A stretch of DNA of 64,000 bases from Phaeobacter sp. 22II1-1F12B (GCF_002210165.1 NZ_AQQP01000014.1:1-64000); one strand, 5' to 3'; shown: positions 1 to 9,204, counted from the first letter of the stretch. The notes: generated from the letters alone by a model not told the origin. Program-made: numbers and translations.

Positions 1-51
1 GAAGGCGGCCGCACGGTTGGCGCCGGCGTCGTGTCGAAAATCGTCGAGTAA
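1..51 (+). CDS. tuf: Elongation factor Tu, C-terminal end (partial)
   Basis: Reading from base 1 in frame gives EGGRTVGAGVVSKIVE then TAA, the conserved C-terminus of EF-Tu, the GTPase that delivers aminoacyl-tRNA to the ribosome. Only the last 16 codons lie in the window. A tuf copy directly before rpsJ is the standard str-S10 junction in Alphaproteobacteria, which supports the call. About 180 bases separate it from rpsJ. Confidence 0.93.
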   Translation, partial: EGGRTVGAGVVSKIVE

Positions 52-134
52 ATCGGCAGGGCTTTCGCAAGGAAGCACAAAAATGGGAAGTGTCGGCTTG
101 AAAGCCAGGCCGGCCTTTTCCATCTGCTGAATTT

Positions 135-150
135 CGGGCGGTGACGCCCG
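135..150 (+). promoter_or_regulatory. Small hairpin in the tuf-rpsJ spacer
   Basis: CGGGCG-GTGA-CGCCCG forms a 6-bp stem closed by a GNRA-type tetraloop, about 80 bases before rpsJ. No T-tract follows, so it is more likely leader RNA structure than a terminator. A regulatory role is not demonstrated. Confidence 0.35.
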
Positions 151-233
151 GACCCAAAAATTGGTTCGATGAGGGGCGGCGGTGGTCGTCGTTCCTCCTC
201 TCAACTTGAAAAGCCCTTGAAGGGGATTGCTAA

Positions 234-554
234 ATGGCCATCCAAAGCCAAAACATCCGCATTCGGCTCAAGGCGTTTGACTATCGTGTGCTGGACGCGT
301 CCACACAAGAGATCGTCAACACCGCCAAGCGGACCGGCGCCAATGTGCGCGGGCCCATTCCGCTGCCGAACAAGATCGAGAAATTCACCGTTCTGCGTGG
401 CCCCCACGTAGACAAGAAATCCCGTGACCAGTTCGAAATCCGCACGCACAAGCGTCTGCTGGATATCGTCGATCCGACCCCCCAGACCGTGGACGCGCTG
501 ATGAAGCTCGACCTCGCCGCTGGCGTGGATGTCGAGATCAAGCTGCAATCGTAA
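234..554 (+). CDS. rpsJ: 30S ribosomal protein S10
   Basis: The 106-residue product has the S10 signature [14 protein letters not shown] near the N-terminus and the conserved GPIPLP...T.LR.PHV..KSRDQFE.RTHKR core. S10 sits in the 30S head and also serves as NusE in antitermination. The ATG follows an AAGGGG ribosome-binding stretch. It is the first gene of the first ribosomal module, with rplC 18 bases downstream. Length is normal for the family. Confidence 0.97.
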   Translation: MAIQSQNIRIRLKAFDYRVLDASTQEIVNTAKRTGANVRGPIPLPNKIEKFTVLRGPHVDKKSRDQFEIRTHKRLLDIVDPTPQTVDALMKLDLAAGVDVEIKLQS

Positions 555-572
555 GCGAGGAGGGCAAGAAAC

Positions 573-1439
573 ATGTTGCGCTCTGGTATTATCGCAAAAA
601 AAGTCGGCATGACCCGGCTGTTCATGGAAGATGGCAAGCAGATCCCTGTGACCGTTCTCCAGCTGGACAAGCTTCAGGTCGTCGCCCAGCGTACCGCTGA
701 AAAAGACGGCTACACCGCCGTTCAGCTCGGCGCAGGTACGTCCAAAGCCAAGCGGGTTTCGCAGGCGATGCGCGGTCACTTTGCCGCCGCCAAGGTCGAA
801 CCCAAGCGGAAAGTCGCGGAATTCCGCGTCGACCCCGACAACCTGATCAACGTCGGTGAGGAAATCACGGCTGACCACTACTTTGCAGGTCAGTACGTCG
901 ATGTCGCCGGTACATCGATCGGTAAAGGTTTCGCCGGTGCCATGAAGCGGCACAACTTCGGCGGTCTGCGGGCATCGCACGGTGTGTCGATTTCGCACCG
1001 TTCGCACGGCTCCACCGGTCAGTGTCAGGATCCGGGCAAGGTCTTCAAAGGCAAGAAGATGGCCGGTCACATGGGCGCCGTGCGCGTCACCACGCAGAAC
1101 CTCGAAGTCGTGAAAACCGACGCCGAGCGTGGTCTGATCATGGTCAAGGGCGCCGTACCGGGTTCCAAGGGTGGCTGGGTTACCGTCAAGGACGCGGTCA
1201 AGAAGCCGTTCCCCGAGAACGCCATTCTGCCCGCCGCGCTGAAGTCCGCCGCTGAAGAAGCCGCGAAAGCAGCTGAAGAAGCCGCCGCAGCCGCAGCAGC
1301 CGAGGCGGAAGCCGAAGCCAAGCGTCTGGCCGAAGAGCAAGCCGCAGCAGAAGCCGAGGCGCTGAAAGCAGCCGAAGCCGACATCGAAGCCGATAAGGCA
1401 GAAGATGGCGCGGCCGAGAAGAAGGAAGGCGAAGAATGA
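573..1439 (+). CDS. rplC: 50S ribosomal protein L3 with long acidic tail
   Basis: Residues 1-215 are canonical L3 (start [17 protein letters not shown], central [24 protein letters not shown]), a primary 23S rRNA binder near the peptidyl-transferase centre. From about residue 225 to 288 there is an extra tail made almost only of Ala, Glu, Lys and Asp, predicted helical or disordered and acidic. L3 in E. coli is about 209 residues, so this is a lineage-specific extension. The stop overlaps the rplD start (ATGA), implying translational coupling. Confidence 0.97.
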   Translation: MLRSGIIAKKVGMTRLFMEDGKQIPVTVLQLDKLQVVAQRTAEKDGYTAVQLGAGTSKAKRVSQAMRGHFAAAKVEPKRKVAEFRVDPDNLINVGEEITADHYFAGQYVDVAGTSIGKGFAGAMKRHNFGGLRASHGVSISHRSHGSTGQCQDPGKVFKGKKMAGHMGAVRVTTQNLEVVKTDAERGLIMVKGAVPGSKGGWVTVKDAVKKPFPENAILPAALKSAAEEAAKAAEEAAAAAAAEAEAEAKRLAEEQAAAEAEALKAAEADIEADKAEDGAAEKKEGEE

Positions 1440-2053
1440 AACTCGACGTCATCAAACTGGACGGCGGCGCCGCCGGCAGCGTGGACCTGGACGAAGCTCT
1501 CTTCGGCCTGGAACCGCGTGCCGACATCCTGCACCGTGTGGTCCGCTGGCAGCGCAACAACGCGCAGCAGGGCACCCACAAGGTCAAGACCCGCTCGGAA
1601 ACCAGCTATTCGACCAAGAAGATCTATCGCCAAAAGGGTACCGGCGGCGCTCGCCACGGTGACCGTAACGCGCCGATCTTCCGTAAAGGTGGTATCTACA
1701 AGGGCCCGACCCCGCGCAGCCATGGGCATGACCTGCCCAAGAAGTTCCGCAAGCTGGGCCTGCGTCACGCACTGAGCGCCAAGGCGAAAGCCGGCGAACT
1801 GGTCGTGATCGAATCCGCCGAAGCCGAAGGCAAGACCGGTGCACTGGCCAAGCAGATCGCCAGCCTGGGCTGGAAGCGCGCGCTGATCATCGACGGCGCG
1901 TCGGTCAACGAAGGTTTCGCCAAGGCGGCCCGCAACATCGAAGGTCTGGACATCCTGCCGACGATGGGCGCCAACGTATATGACATCCTCAAGCGTGATA
2001 CGCTCGTGATCACCAAGGCGGGTGTCGAAGCACTGGAGGCTCGACTGAAATGA
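1436..2053 (+). CDS. rplD: 50S ribosomal protein L4
   Basis: 205 residues with the L4 signature [20 protein letters not shown] and [12 protein letters not shown], the extended loop that lines the exit tunnel. In E. coli L4 also represses the S10 operon through the leader RNA; whether it does so here cannot be judged. It is coupled by 4-base overlaps to rplC upstream and rplW downstream. Confidence 0.97.
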   Translation: MKLDVIKLDGGAAGSVDLDEALFGLEPRADILHRVVRWQRNNAQQGTHKVKTRSETSYSTKKIYRQKGTGGARHGDRNAPIFRKGGIYKGPTPRSHGHDLPKKFRKLGLRHALSAKAKAGELVVIESAEAEGKTGALAKQIASLGWKRALIIDGASVNEGFAKAARNIEGLDILPTMGANVYDILKRDTLVITKAGVEALEARLK

Positions 2054-2346
2054 GTGCCAAGGCAGAACATTACGACGTGATCCGCAAGCCGGTCATCACC
2101 GAGAAAGCAACCATGGCGTCCGACGCCAACGCGGTTGTCTTCGAAGTGTCGATCGACAGCAACAAGCCGCAGATCAAAGAGGCCGTCGAGGCTCTCTTTG
2201 GTGTCAAAGTGAAGGCCGTCAACACGACCATCACCAAAGGCAAGGCCAAGCGTTTCCGCGGCCAGCTCGGCAAGCGGAAAGACGTCAAGAAAGCCTACGT
2301 GACCCTCGAAGAGGGCAACACGATCGACGTGACCACCGGTCTCTGA
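2050..2346 (+). CDS. rplW: 50S ribosomal protein L23
   Basis: 98 residues matching L23 ([15 protein letters not shown] at the N-terminus; [17 protein letters not shown] in the middle). L23 rims the exit tunnel and docks SRP and trigger factor. It starts inside the rplD stop (ATGA) and is the last gene of this module: two hairpins including a strong terminator follow, and rplB lies about 1.76 kb away instead of adjacent as in most bacteria. Confidence 0.97.
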   Translation: MSAKAEHYDVIRKPVITEKATMASDANAVVFEVSIDSNKPQIKEAVEALFGVKVKAVNTTITKGKAKRFRGQLGKRKDVKKAYVTLEEGNTIDVTTGL

Positions 2347-2353
2347 TCGTGAC

Positions 2354-2371
2354 GGCAGGGGAGACCCTGCC
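2354..2371 (+). promoter_or_regulatory. GNRA-capped hairpin after rplW
   Basis: GGCAGGG-GAGA-CCCTGCC is a perfect 7-bp stem with a GAGA (GNRA) tetraloop, starting 8 bases after the rplW stop and ahead of the terminator at 2388. It may stabilise the 3' end of the rpsJ-rplW transcript. This is inference from structure only. Confidence 0.5.
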
Positions 2372-2387
2372 AAGCGTTAGAATAGAG

Positions 2388-2420
2388 AAAGCCCCTCGCT
2401 CGATGGCGGGGGGCTTTTTT
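2388..2420 (+). terminator. Rho-independent terminator closing rpsJ-rplW
   Basis: AAAGCCCCTCGC pairs over 12 bp (one G-T wobble) with GCGGGGGGCTTT around a 6-base loop, followed by a run of T. This is a strong intrinsic terminator and shows that rpsJ-rplC-rplD-rplW is a separate transcript end from rplB onward. Confidence 0.9.
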
Positions 2421-2710
2421 GTGCGGTGTGTCACAGAGATCCGAACTTGTCGGCGATCCGTCGGCAAGGTCATAACTATATCTGATTTTTCGGATGGCGT
2501 GACCGGCTATGCCGCCCCAAAATTCATCGAGATTTCTACGCAAATCTGTCTCGCTGCCCGCCACAGAAAAACCTTTCAACAGGCAGACTTCTCGTTCTGT
2601 TCTTGAAGAGACGGCAAAGATTCTTGTGCCGAAAGCGTTACCTCTGGCCTTGTTCGTCTCAAAATTTACGCCAGTCCTCTATCCTCTTGTTGGTCGCCCT
2701 GTTAGGTTGG

Positions 2711-2740
2711 CAAGAATAAGTAAGAATAGACAAGAATAGA
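2711..2740 (+). repeat. Three tandem 10-base repeats (CAAGAATAAG type)
   Basis: CAAGAATAAG, TAAGAATAGA and CAAGAATAGA follow each other with an exact 10-base period, ending 25 bases before the sulfotransferase start codon. The one-helical-turn spacing would put each copy on the same DNA face, as in arrays of a regulator site. Function is unproven. Confidence 0.7.
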
Positions 2741-2765
2741 GAGTGAGCAGCACAAGGACGAGCGG

Positions 2766-3521
2766 ATGCACAAACATATCGTGATCGCGGGTCAGGGGCG
2801 ATCTGGAAGCACCCTGTTTTACAACATGATGGGCGCGACATTGCAGGGCTACCGGTTCTACGATCAGGAGGTTCCCGCCGTTCAAGCCCTGGCTGCGCCC
2901 GGCAATGGTTGCACCAAGCGGCCCTACGACATCTTTCAGGCGCCGCAGATCGTAAAGGCGGCGGCGCAGTACGGCAAATCGCTCGAATTGATCGTGATGC
3001 TGCGCGATCCCCGCGACATCCTCACCAGCCGTCACCAAGGCGTAAAGGACGATTACTTCTACGCGGCGGACCACGCCTATTTCATTTCGGACAATGCGGC
3101 GCCAAGCTTTACTAGTCCGGGCTTCCTACCGGTGCACAAGGCGATCCTTGATGTGACACAGTCCGGAATCTTCTCCGACGGCATCTTCTTCCTGAAATAC
3201 GAAGAGCTCGTCGAAAATCCCGAAGCTATTCAGGCGCTACTGGCCGAACAGATGGGGCTGACTTTCAATGGCAGCTTCCGCGACTTCAACAAGCGCGAGA
3301 TTCCCGAGGTCCTTCAGCGTCCGCTGAACGGTGTGCGCGATGTCGAAACCTCGCGCCGGAGGAAGTGGGAGGCGCCAGAGCACCACGCCCGGATCGTCGA
3401 GCAATTCACCCGGTTCCCGGTGCTGCACGACGTGCTGATCTCGCTCGGCTACGAGAAAGATCAGAGCTGGTTTGCGCCGATCCTTGCGGCGCACGAGGCG
3501 CGGCAGGCGGCGGCGATCTGA
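2766..3521 (+). CDS. Sulfotransferase family protein inserted in the S10 cluster
   Basis: 251 residues. The N-terminal beta-strand and loop IVIAGQGRSGSTL (residues 5-17) match the 5'-phosphosulfate-binding loop of PAPS-dependent sulfotransferases, and LRDPRDILTSRHQ (about residues 79-91) matches the 3'-phosphate-binding region. The acceptor substrate cannot be deduced; neighbours are ribosomal and uninformative. The ATG at 2766 has an AAGGA stretch 8 bases upstream. The gene stands alone between rplW and rplB, behind a terminator and with its own repeat-bearing upstream region, and looks like an accessory insertion. No signal peptide or membrane segment is seen. Confidence 0.8.
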   Translation: MHKHIVIAGQGRSGSTLFYNMMGATLQGYRFYDQEVPAVQALAAPGNGCTKRPYDIFQAPQIVKAAAQYGKSLELIVMLRDPRDILTSRHQGVKDDYFYAADHAYFISDNAAPSFTSPGFLPVHKAILDVTQSGIFSDGIFFLKYEELVENPEAIQALLAEQMGLTFNGSFRDFNKREIPEVLQRPLNGVRDVETSRRRKWEAPEHHARIVEQFTRFPVLHDVLISLGYEKDQSWFAPILAAHEARQAAAI

Positions 3522-4109
3522 AGGACTGCCCGGTTCAGATGGCGGCCCAGTCACTGAACCGGTTGGTCACCGACAGCGAAGGCATCTCCGCGGAGTCTGG
3601 GTCAGTTTCGTCAGCATGTCTGGCCTCACCGGCTCTATTGGTTACCCTAGTGGAAATTTAGCCGGTGGAATGTAGCGCCCGTTTCCCGCGTGGTGACGAC
3701 TTCGGAATCATTTGCCGTCCAGTTCGCATTCGATAGAAATTGGTGCATTGTCCCACGAATGGGTCGGTTGAAAGGCGCGGGGCTTTTGCGGTGTTTGAGC
3801 GGCGCTTGCGTCGGGCTCAAAACCGGTCCATGGTCTGATCCGTCAACCAAAGAAGCAAGACGGCCTTTGCTATCCTGCTTGCTCTTGCCACCCCCACCCA
3901 TCCCTGCTAGACGCACCCAATCACGCGGCCCCGGGATTCGTTCCGGGGTCTCGTGCTTATTGAACCTGGGGACCTTCGGGGCCCTGTAACACCGGGTAGT
4001 CTGTCAGCGGCGGCCAATTCCAACCGTCCGGCAAGTACCCAATACATAGCTGCCCTACGTCCCCGCGCGGGAAACGACGGCAGCGTTTGCTAAACGGAAG
4101 ACAGAAAGC
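3522..4109. other. 588-base spacer and leader upstream of rplB
   Basis: No convincing gene is seen in any frame; the longest open frames have no family-like sequence. The distal part (3927 onward) has strong RNA structure and is probably the rplB leader and promoter region. The sulfotransferase gene has no clear intrinsic terminator at its end. Confidence 0.5.
3927..3950 (+). promoter_or_regulatory. TTCG-capped hairpin in the rplB upstream region
   Basis: A 10-bp stem (GGCCCCGGGA with TTCCGGGGTC, two G-T wobbles) closes on a TTCG tetraloop, about 160 bases before rplB. No T-tract follows. It could be a leader element of the rplB-rplP transcript or the end of the sulfotransferase transcript. 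Confidence 0.5.
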
Positions 4110-4952
4110 ATGGCACTCAAGTCGTATAAGCCGACGACGCCGGGCCAGCGCGGGCTGGTGCTGATCGACCGTTCGGAGCTGTGGAAAGGACGCCCCGTCA
4201 AATCCCTCACCGAGGGTCTGACGAAGTCGGGCGGCCGGAACAACACCGGACGTATTACATCGCGTCGCCGCGGTGGTGGGGCAAAGCGCCTCTACCGCGT
4301 TGTAGATTTCAAGCGGAACAAATTCGACGTATCGGCCGTCGTTGCACGGATCGAATATGACCCGAACCGGACCGCGTTCATTGCCCTGATTCAGTACGAA
4401 GACGGCGAGCAGGCCTATATCCTCGCGCCTCAGCGTCTGGCAGTCGGCGACAAGGTCGTCGCGGGCACCAAGGTCGACATCAAGCCGGGTAACGCAATGC
4501 CGTTCTCGGGCATGCCGATCGGTACCATCGTGCACAACATCGAGATGAAGCCCGGCAAGGGTGGTCAGATCGCACGCGCCGCGGGCACCTATGCCCAGTT
4601 CGTCGGCCGTGACGGTGGCTACGCCCAGATCCGCCTCTCCTCGGGCGAGTTGCGCATGGTCCGCCAGGAATGCATGGCAACTGTCGGTGCGGTTTCGAAT
4701 CCCGACAACAGCAACCAGAACTACGGTAAAGCCGGCCGCATGCGCCACAAGGGCATCCGCCCCTCTGTGCGTGGTGTCGTCATGAACCCGATCGACCACC
4801 CCCACGGTGGTGGTGAAGGCCGTACCTCTGGTGGTCGTCACCCGGTTACCCCTTGGGGCAAACCGACCAAAGGTGCAAAGACCCGGAACAAGAACAAAGC
4901 GTCCAGCAAGCTGATCATCCGCTCGCGGCACGCCAAGAAGAAAGGGCGCTAA
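4110..4952 (+). CDS. rplB: 50S ribosomal protein L2
   Basis: 280 residues with the L2 landmarks: [12 protein letters not shown]-terminus, [21 protein letters not shown] near the C-terminus (contains the conserved His needed for peptidyl-transferase assembly). Length is normal. The start is preceded by GGAAGA. It opens the second ribosomal module, with rpsS three bases downstream of its stop. Confidence 0.97.
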   Translation: MALKSYKPTTPGQRGLVLIDRSELWKGRPVKSLTEGLTKSGGRNNTGRITSRRRGGGAKRLYRVVDFKRNKFDVSAVVARIEYDPNRTAFIALIQYEDGEQAYILAPQRLAVGDKVVAGTKVDIKPGNAMPFSGMPIGTIVHNIEMKPGKGGQIARAAGTYAQFVGRDGGYAQIRLSSGELRMVRQECMATVGAVSNPDNSNQNYGKAGRMRHKGIRPSVRGVVMNPIDHPHGGGEGRTSGGRHPVTPWGKPTKGAKTRNKNKASSKLIIRSRHAKKKGR

Positions 4953-4955
4953 GAC

Positions 4956-5234
4956 ATGTCTCGCTCTGTTTGGAAAGGTCCTTTTGTCGACGCTTACGTG
5001 TTGAAAAAGGCCGAGGCGGCCCGCGAAGGCAGCCGTCACGAAGTCATCAAGATCTGGTCGCGTCGCTCGACGATCCTGCCCCAGTTCGTGGGCCTGACGT
5101 TTGGCGTCTACAACGGCAAGAAACACGTTCCTGTATCCGTCACGGAAGACATGATCGGTCAGAAGTTCGGTGAGTATTCGCCGACCCGGACCTATTACGG
5201 TCACGCCGCTGACAAAAAAGCGAAGCGGAAATAA
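4956..5234 (+). CDS. rpsS: 30S ribosomal protein S19
   Basis: 92 residues: [12 protein letters not shown] start, then [29 protein letters not shown], diagnostic for S19, which binds 16S rRNA in the 30S head together with S13. It is packed between rplB and rplV with 3-base gaps. Confidence 0.97.
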   Translation: MSRSVWKGPFVDAYVLKKAEAAREGSRHEVIKIWSRRSTILPQFVGLTFGVYNGKKHVPVSVTEDMIGQKFGEYSPTRTYYGHAADKKAKRK

Positions 5235-5237
5235 GCC

Positions 5238-5618
5238 ATGAGCAAGGACAAGAATCCCCGCCGCGTGGCCGATAACGAAGCAATGGCAAAACTGCGCATG
5301 CTCCGTACGTCCCCGCAAAAGCTGAACCTGGTCGCCGCGATGATCCGTGGCAAGAAAGTCGATCGCGCTCTGACCGATCTGACCTTCTCGAAAAAGCGGA
5401 TCGCCGAGGATGTGCGCAAGTGCCTGCAGTCCGCCATCGCGAACGCCGAAAACAACCACAACCTGGACGTGGACGAGCTGATCGTCGCCGAAGCCTATGT
5501 TGGCAAGAACATGACCATGAAGCGCGGTCGCCCGCGTGCCCGTGGCCGGTTCGGCAAGATCGTCAAGCCGTTTTCCGAGATCACCATCAAGGTGCGTCAA
5601 GTTGAGGAGCAAGCCTAA
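5238..5618 (+). CDS. rplV: 50S ribosomal protein L22
   Basis: 126 residues; [23 protein letters not shown] and the loop motif [15 protein letters not shown] identify L22, whose extended loop lines the exit tunnel. The stop codon TAA shares its last base with the rpsC ATG, so the two are translationally coupled. Confidence 0.97.
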   Translation: MSKDKNPRRVADNEAMAKLRMLRTSPQKLNLVAAMIRGKKVDRALTDLTFSKKRIAEDVRKCLQSAIANAENNHNLDVDELIVAEAYVGKNMTMKRGRPRARGRFGKIVKPFSEITIKVRQVEEQA

Positions 5619-6325
5619 TGGGTAACAAAGTCAATCCGATTGGCATGCGCCTTCAGGTCAACCGCACCTGGGACAGCCGCTGGTATGCCGACACGAAAGA
5701 TTACGGCGATCTTCTGCTCGAAGACCTGAAGATCCGTGATTTCATCAAGGATGAATGCAAGCAGGCCGGTATCGCCCGCGTGATCATCGAACGTCCGCAC
5801 AAGAAGTGCCGCGTCACGATCCACACGGCCCGTCCCGGTGTCATCATTGGCAAGAAAGGCGCAGACATCGAAACGCTGCGCAAGAAGATCGCCAACATGA
5901 CCGACAGCGAGCTTCACCTGAACATCGTCGAAGTGCGCAAGCCGGAACTCGACGCCGCGCTGGTGGGTGAATCCATCGCGCAGCAGCTCGAGCGTCGTGT
6001 GTCCTTCCGTCGTGCGATGAAGCGCGCGGTGCAGAACGCGATGCGCATGGGCGCCCTCGGCATCCGTGTGAACCTCGCCGGTCGTCTCGGCGGTGCGGAA
6101 ATCGCGCGTACCGAATGGTACCGTGAAGGCCGCGTGCCGCTGCACACCCTGCGTGCGGACATCGATTACGCTCACGTCGAGGCGCAAACCGCCTACGGGA
6201 TCATCGGGATCAAGACCTGGATCTTCAAAGGCGAGATCATGGAACATGATCCCTCCGCGCGTGAACGTAAGGCACAGGAACTCCAGGACGGTCCGGCCCC
6301 GCGTGGCGCCGGTGGCCGCCGCTAA
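5618..6325 (+). CDS. rpsC: 30S ribosomal protein S3
   Basis: 235 residues starting [13 protein letters not shown]. The type II KH domain is visible as [20 protein letters not shown] (about residues 70-89), and the C-terminal domain holds [30 protein letters not shown]3 forms the mRNA entry channel with S4 and S5. Length and position are normal. Confidence 0.97.
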   Translation: MGNKVNPIGMRLQVNRTWDSRWYADTKDYGDLLLEDLKIRDFIKDECKQAGIARVIIERPHKKCRVTIHTARPGVIIGKKGADIETLRKKIANMTDSELHLNIVEVRKPELDAALVGESIAQQLERRVSFRRAMKRAVQNAMRMGALGIRVNLAGRLGGAEIARTEWYREGRVPLHTLRADIDYAHVEAQTAYGIIGIKTWIFKGEIMEHDPSARERKAQELQDGPAPRGAGGRR

Positions 6326-6337
6326 GGAGAGAGAAAG

Positions 6338-6751
6338 ATGCTTCAACCTAAGCGTACTAAATACCGCAAGCAGCACAAAGGCCGCATCAGCGGTCTCGCC
6401 AAGGGCGGTTCTGACCTCAACTTCGGGACGTTCGGCCTCAAGGCCCTCCAGCCCGAGCGTGTGACGGCACGTCAGATCGAAGCGGCCCGCCGCGCGATGA
6501 CCCGCCACATGAAACGTCAGGGCCGTGTCTGGATCCGGATCTTCCCGGATACCCCGGTGACCTCCAAGCCGACCGAAGTGCGGATGGGTAAAGGTAAGGG
6601 CTCCGTCGATTACTGGGCATGCAAGGTCAAGCCCGGTCGCGTGATGTTCGAACTGGACGGCGTTAACGAAGACATCGCCCGTGAGGCCCTGCGCCTCGCC
6701 GCGATGAAGCTGCCGATCAAGACTCGCGTCGTCGTTCGCGAAGACTGGTAA
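6338..6751 (+). CDS. rplP: 50S ribosomal protein L16
   Basis: 137 residues: [16 protein letters not shown] start and [26 protein letters not shown] core, typical of L16, which sits near the A site. GGAGAG precedes the ATG. It ends the second module; rpmC (L29), usually adjacent, is displaced by more than 2 kb. Confidence 0.97.
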   Translation: MLQPKRTKYRKQHKGRISGLAKGGSDLNFGTFGLKALQPERVTARQIEAARRAMTRHMKRQGRVWIRIFPDTPVTSKPTEVRMGKGKGSVDYWACKVKPGRVMFELDGVNEDIAREALRLAAMKLPIKTRVVVREDW

Positions 6752-6784
6752 GCGGTCCGGAGGCAACTCCGATCAGAAAAGACG

Positions 6785-6815
6785 AAACCCCCGTCGTGCA
6801 AACGGCGGGGGTTTT
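6785..6815 (+). terminator. Rho-independent terminator after rplP
   Basis: AAACCCCCGTCG pairs over 12 bp with CGGCGGGGGTTT (one wobble, loop TGCAAA), followed by TTTT. It closes the rplB-rplP transcript, 33 bases after the stop. Confidence 0.9.
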
Positions 6816-7285
6816 GCTTTGTGGCCCGCGTGGCTTTCGACCTGCGACTTTGCGTTGAAACCACTGATGTTCAGGACGGCGCGCAAAGCGGTAAAATACG
6901 CCGCTAAAACCTGTCTCTAAAACCGGGCCCCGCCGGACCTTGGCCGACTGCCCGCTGCCCGTTACAGGTCACTTGGGCCACGAAGGGCGCGCTGCTTGTC
7001 GGGATTATCTGGAAAAAAGCGCGGCCATTCATGCTATTACTTAGCAGGGGCCATTTCTGCTCTATGATTCTTTTTGTCGGTTTCGGCTGCCCTCTGTGGG
7101 GTTGCCGCCGTTTCAAATACACTAATTTCAGCAAGGAGCGCGCCTCGCGCGTTCAGAATTAAAGCGAAGTTCCGCCGTTTGCGTGAGAAGCAAACAGATG
7201 AAGTGATGTTTCTCTTTATTCAGTAAGCAATTGTTGACACTTGAACGTCCTTCTCGGCAACTTCAGATAGAAACAGGGGTAAGTG
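6816..7285. other. Spacer between rplP terminator and transporter gene
   Basis: No supported gene. It contains a perfect TTGACA hexamer at 7234-7239, but no matching -10 hexamer stands at 16-18 bases, so a promoter is only suspected. The section around 7020-7080 is locally T-rich. Confidence 0.4.
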
Positions 7286-8170
7286 ATGAGATTAGTCGGC
7301 GTTCTGGCTGTCGTTCTGGCAGCGGTTCTCTGGGGGACCACGGGTACGGTCCAAAGCCTGCTGCCCGAGGGGCGCGACCCTCTTGCCGTCGGCGCGCTAA
7401 GGCTTCTCGTCGGGGCGATCGCGCTTCTGGCCATCGCTTACGCTCAGAAATACGACATCACCAAGATGCCCAATTTGCCGTGGCCGGGGATCGTTTTCGC
7501 CGGTATCGCCATCGGCTTTTACAACCTTCTGTTCTTCTGGGGCGTGACTCTTGCCGGTGTCGGCGTCGGGACGGCTGTCACCATCGGCAGCGCACCGGTA
7601 TTCGCCACGCTCTATGAATCGCTGCAAAGCAACCGCACGCCGAACCGGATGCGCGTCTTCGGGCAGGGGATCTCGATCACCGGGGTCGCCATGCTCTCGA
7701 CGCTCGGCAGCGGCGACCGTCCCTATCTTGGCATCGTCATCGCGCTGTTGGCCGGGGCCTGCTACGCGGCCTATTCGCTTGCCACCAGCCGGATCAGCGA
7801 CAAGGCCCCGACAACGGTCATCGCGGCCAGCACCTTTAGCATCGCCGCGCTGGTGACGCTGCCAATCCTCGCCTTTGTGCCGCTTGGCTGGGCGCTGAAT
7901 GGCAGCGCGCTGATGGGCATCGCCTTCCTCGGCGTTGCGGCCACCGGTCTGGCCTATGCCTTTTATACCTGGGGTCTGAACTACGTGACCGCCTCAACCG
8001 CCGTGACGCTGGCCCTGATGGAGCCGGTCACCGCGTGGGTGCTGGCGATCTATATCGTGGGTGAGCCGGTCACCTATGAAAGCATGATCGGTGCGGGTCT
8101 TGTCCTTGCCGGGCTGGTGACTGTCACCCTGATCCCGGCACGGCGCAAGGTCAGTCCCATCGGTAGTTGA
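7286..8170 (+). CDS. DMT-superfamily (EamA) transporter
   Basis: 294 residues from the ATG at 7286, which is preferred over the GTG at 7283 because AGGGG lies 6 bases upstream of it. About ten hydrophobic segments run through the protein in two similar halves, the EamA pattern; WGTTGTVQSLLPEGRDPLAVGALRLL at the N-terminus and LALMEPVTAWVLAIYIVGEPVT near the C-terminus are typical of drug/metabolite transporters in the inner membrane. The substrate cannot be told. Its 3' end overlaps the convergent oxygenase gene by 20 bases. It lies inside the ribosomal cluster, between rplP and rpmC. Confidence 0.85.
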   Translation: MRLVGVLAVVLAAVLWGTTGTVQSLLPEGRDPLAVGALRLLVGAIALLAIAYAQKYDITKMPNLPWPGIVFAGIAIGFYNLLFFWGVTLAGVGVGTAVTIGSAPVFATLYESLQSNRTPNRMRVFGQGISITGVAMLSTLGSGDRPYLGIVIALLAGACYAAYSLATSRISDKAPTTVIAASTFSIAALVTLPILAFVPLGWALNGSALMGIAFLGVAATGLAYAFYTWGLNYVTASTAVTLALMEPVTAWVLAIYIVGEPVTYESMIGAGLVLAGLVTVTLIPARRKVSPIGS

Positions 8171-8771
8171 AACTGACGCTGATCCGCTCGTCCTCCGAGC
8201 GGTTCATCGGCACCTCGTGACGCAGCCAGCTTTCCCAAAGCAGGACTTCGCCCGGTTCCGGCGCAACATAGATAAAGCTGCGCAATTCCCGGCGCGCATC
8301 CTTGCGGCGGGGCGGGGCGGCCATCATCATCGCGTGGCGCGGGTCCTCGAATTTGATCGCGCTCGCATCCTCGGGCATCGTCACATAGGTCGTACCGCTG
8401 ATGACGCTGTGCGGATGGATGTGCGATCCATGCGTCCCGTCCGGCGCAAGGATATTGATCCAGAGATCGTCGAGCACCAGCTTGCGCCCGTCGAGATCGA
8501 ATTCGAGATCCTCGAGAAAGGCCGCCACATGAAGGTCGAGCGCCTTGGTCAGGTCCTTGAAAATAGGGAACCGCCAGCCAAGATCGGTCAGCGAAGCATA
8601 GCTCGTATAGCCCGGATAGCCGTTCTCTTCACACCAGTCCTGTCCGGCCTCGTCATCCTCGGCAATGGACCAGCAAGAGCCTTCCAGCTCTTCGCGGTCG
8701 ATGGCAGGACCGAACTCCGACAGGGCGGCGCGGTAAAGGCGGGTGGCGAAAAGCGACTCGATCTGTGACAT
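8151..8771 (-). CDS. Putative 2-oxoglutarate/Fe(II)-oxygenase-like protein (TIGR02466-like)
   Basis: 206 residues from the start MSQIESLF; an upstream in-frame start would add ten residues but lacks family similarity. The sequence THGSHIHPHSVISGTTYV (His117, His119, His121) followed by a distal WLRHEVP (His185) and ERISVSFNYRW resembles the double-stranded beta-helix iron site and Arg strand of the TIGR02466 group of putative Fe(II)/2-oxoglutarate oxygenases. No substrate is known for the group. It is convergent with the transporter upstream and divergent from rpmC. Confidence 0.7.
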   Translation of the reverse strand: MSQIESLFATRLYRAALSEFGPAIDREELEGSCWSIAEDDEAGQDWCEENGYPGYTSYASLTDLGWRFPIFKDLTKALDLHVAAFLEDLEFDLDGRKLVLDDLWINILAPDGTHGSHIHPHSVISGTTYVTMPEDASAIKFEDPRHAMMMAAPPRRKDARRELRSFIYVAPEPGEVLLWESWLRHEVPMNRSEDERISVSFNYRWD

Positions 8772-8997
8772 GGGGCTGTGATAGCGCAGGGTCACAGCCA
8801 AGGCGAGAGGGCAAAATCGCCAGTAAATGCGGGTAAATTCGCCGGTTTACCGGCAAATGCCCCGGCGGGGACAGACAGGGGTTGCTTTATGGGCGCTTGG
8901 CGTCTAAATGGCCCTCTCATCATGAACTCCACTGGAATCACGGTGACCCTCGCGCAGAGGCAAGGGGCCTGCCAGTGATGTTGAAAGGAAGGGCGAC

Positions 8998-9204
8998 ATG
9001 AACGCCAAGGAACTGAATGACAAGACTCCGGATCAGCTCCGTGAAGAACTTGCCAACCTGAAAAAAGAAAGCTTCAACCTGCGCTTTCAGCAGGCCACCG
9101 GTCAGCTTGAAAACCCGGCGCGGATTCGCACAGCTCGTCGTAACGCCGCGCGTGTGAAGACCATTCTGAACCAGAAAGCCGCAGCCGCGGCGTCGCAAGA
9201 ATAA
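8998..9204 (+). CDS. rpmC: 50S ribosomal protein L29
   Basis: 68 residues; [38 protein letters not shown] is the helical-hairpin signature of L29, a protein at the exit tunnel near L23. GGAAGG lies upstream of the ATG. It opens the third ribosomal module, 226 bases from the divergent oxygenase gene, so a promoter must lie in that gap. Confidence 0.96.
   Translation: MNAKELNDKTPDQLREELANLKKESFNLRFQQATGQLENPARIRTARRNAARVKTILNQKAAAAASQE

Larger units (their letters stand above)
2347..2765. other. Spacer between rplW and the sulfotransferase gene
   Basis: Apart from the two hairpins at 2354 and 2388 and the three 10-base repeats at 2711-2740, no gene is visible. The stretch about 2440-2720 is visibly richer in A+T than the flanking ribosomal genes, which is compatible with imported DNA. 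Confidence 0.5.

Noticed and set aside
201-1340. 379-codon minus-strand open frame opposite rpsJ and rplC
   Set aside because: Antisense shadow of GC-rich ribosomal genes; no family-like sequence and no ribosome-binding site.
3957-5612. 551-codon minus-strand open frame opposite rplB-rpsS-rplV
   Set aside because: Mirror of three certain ribosomal genes; codon pattern is the complement of real coding sequence.
6904-7134. 76-codon minus-strand frame in the rplP-transporter spacer
   Set aside because: No convincing start signal, atypical composition and no family features.
7234-7239. Perfect TTGACA as a promoter for the transporter gene
   Set aside because: No acceptable -10 hexamer at 16-18 bases, so reported only as a spacer remark.
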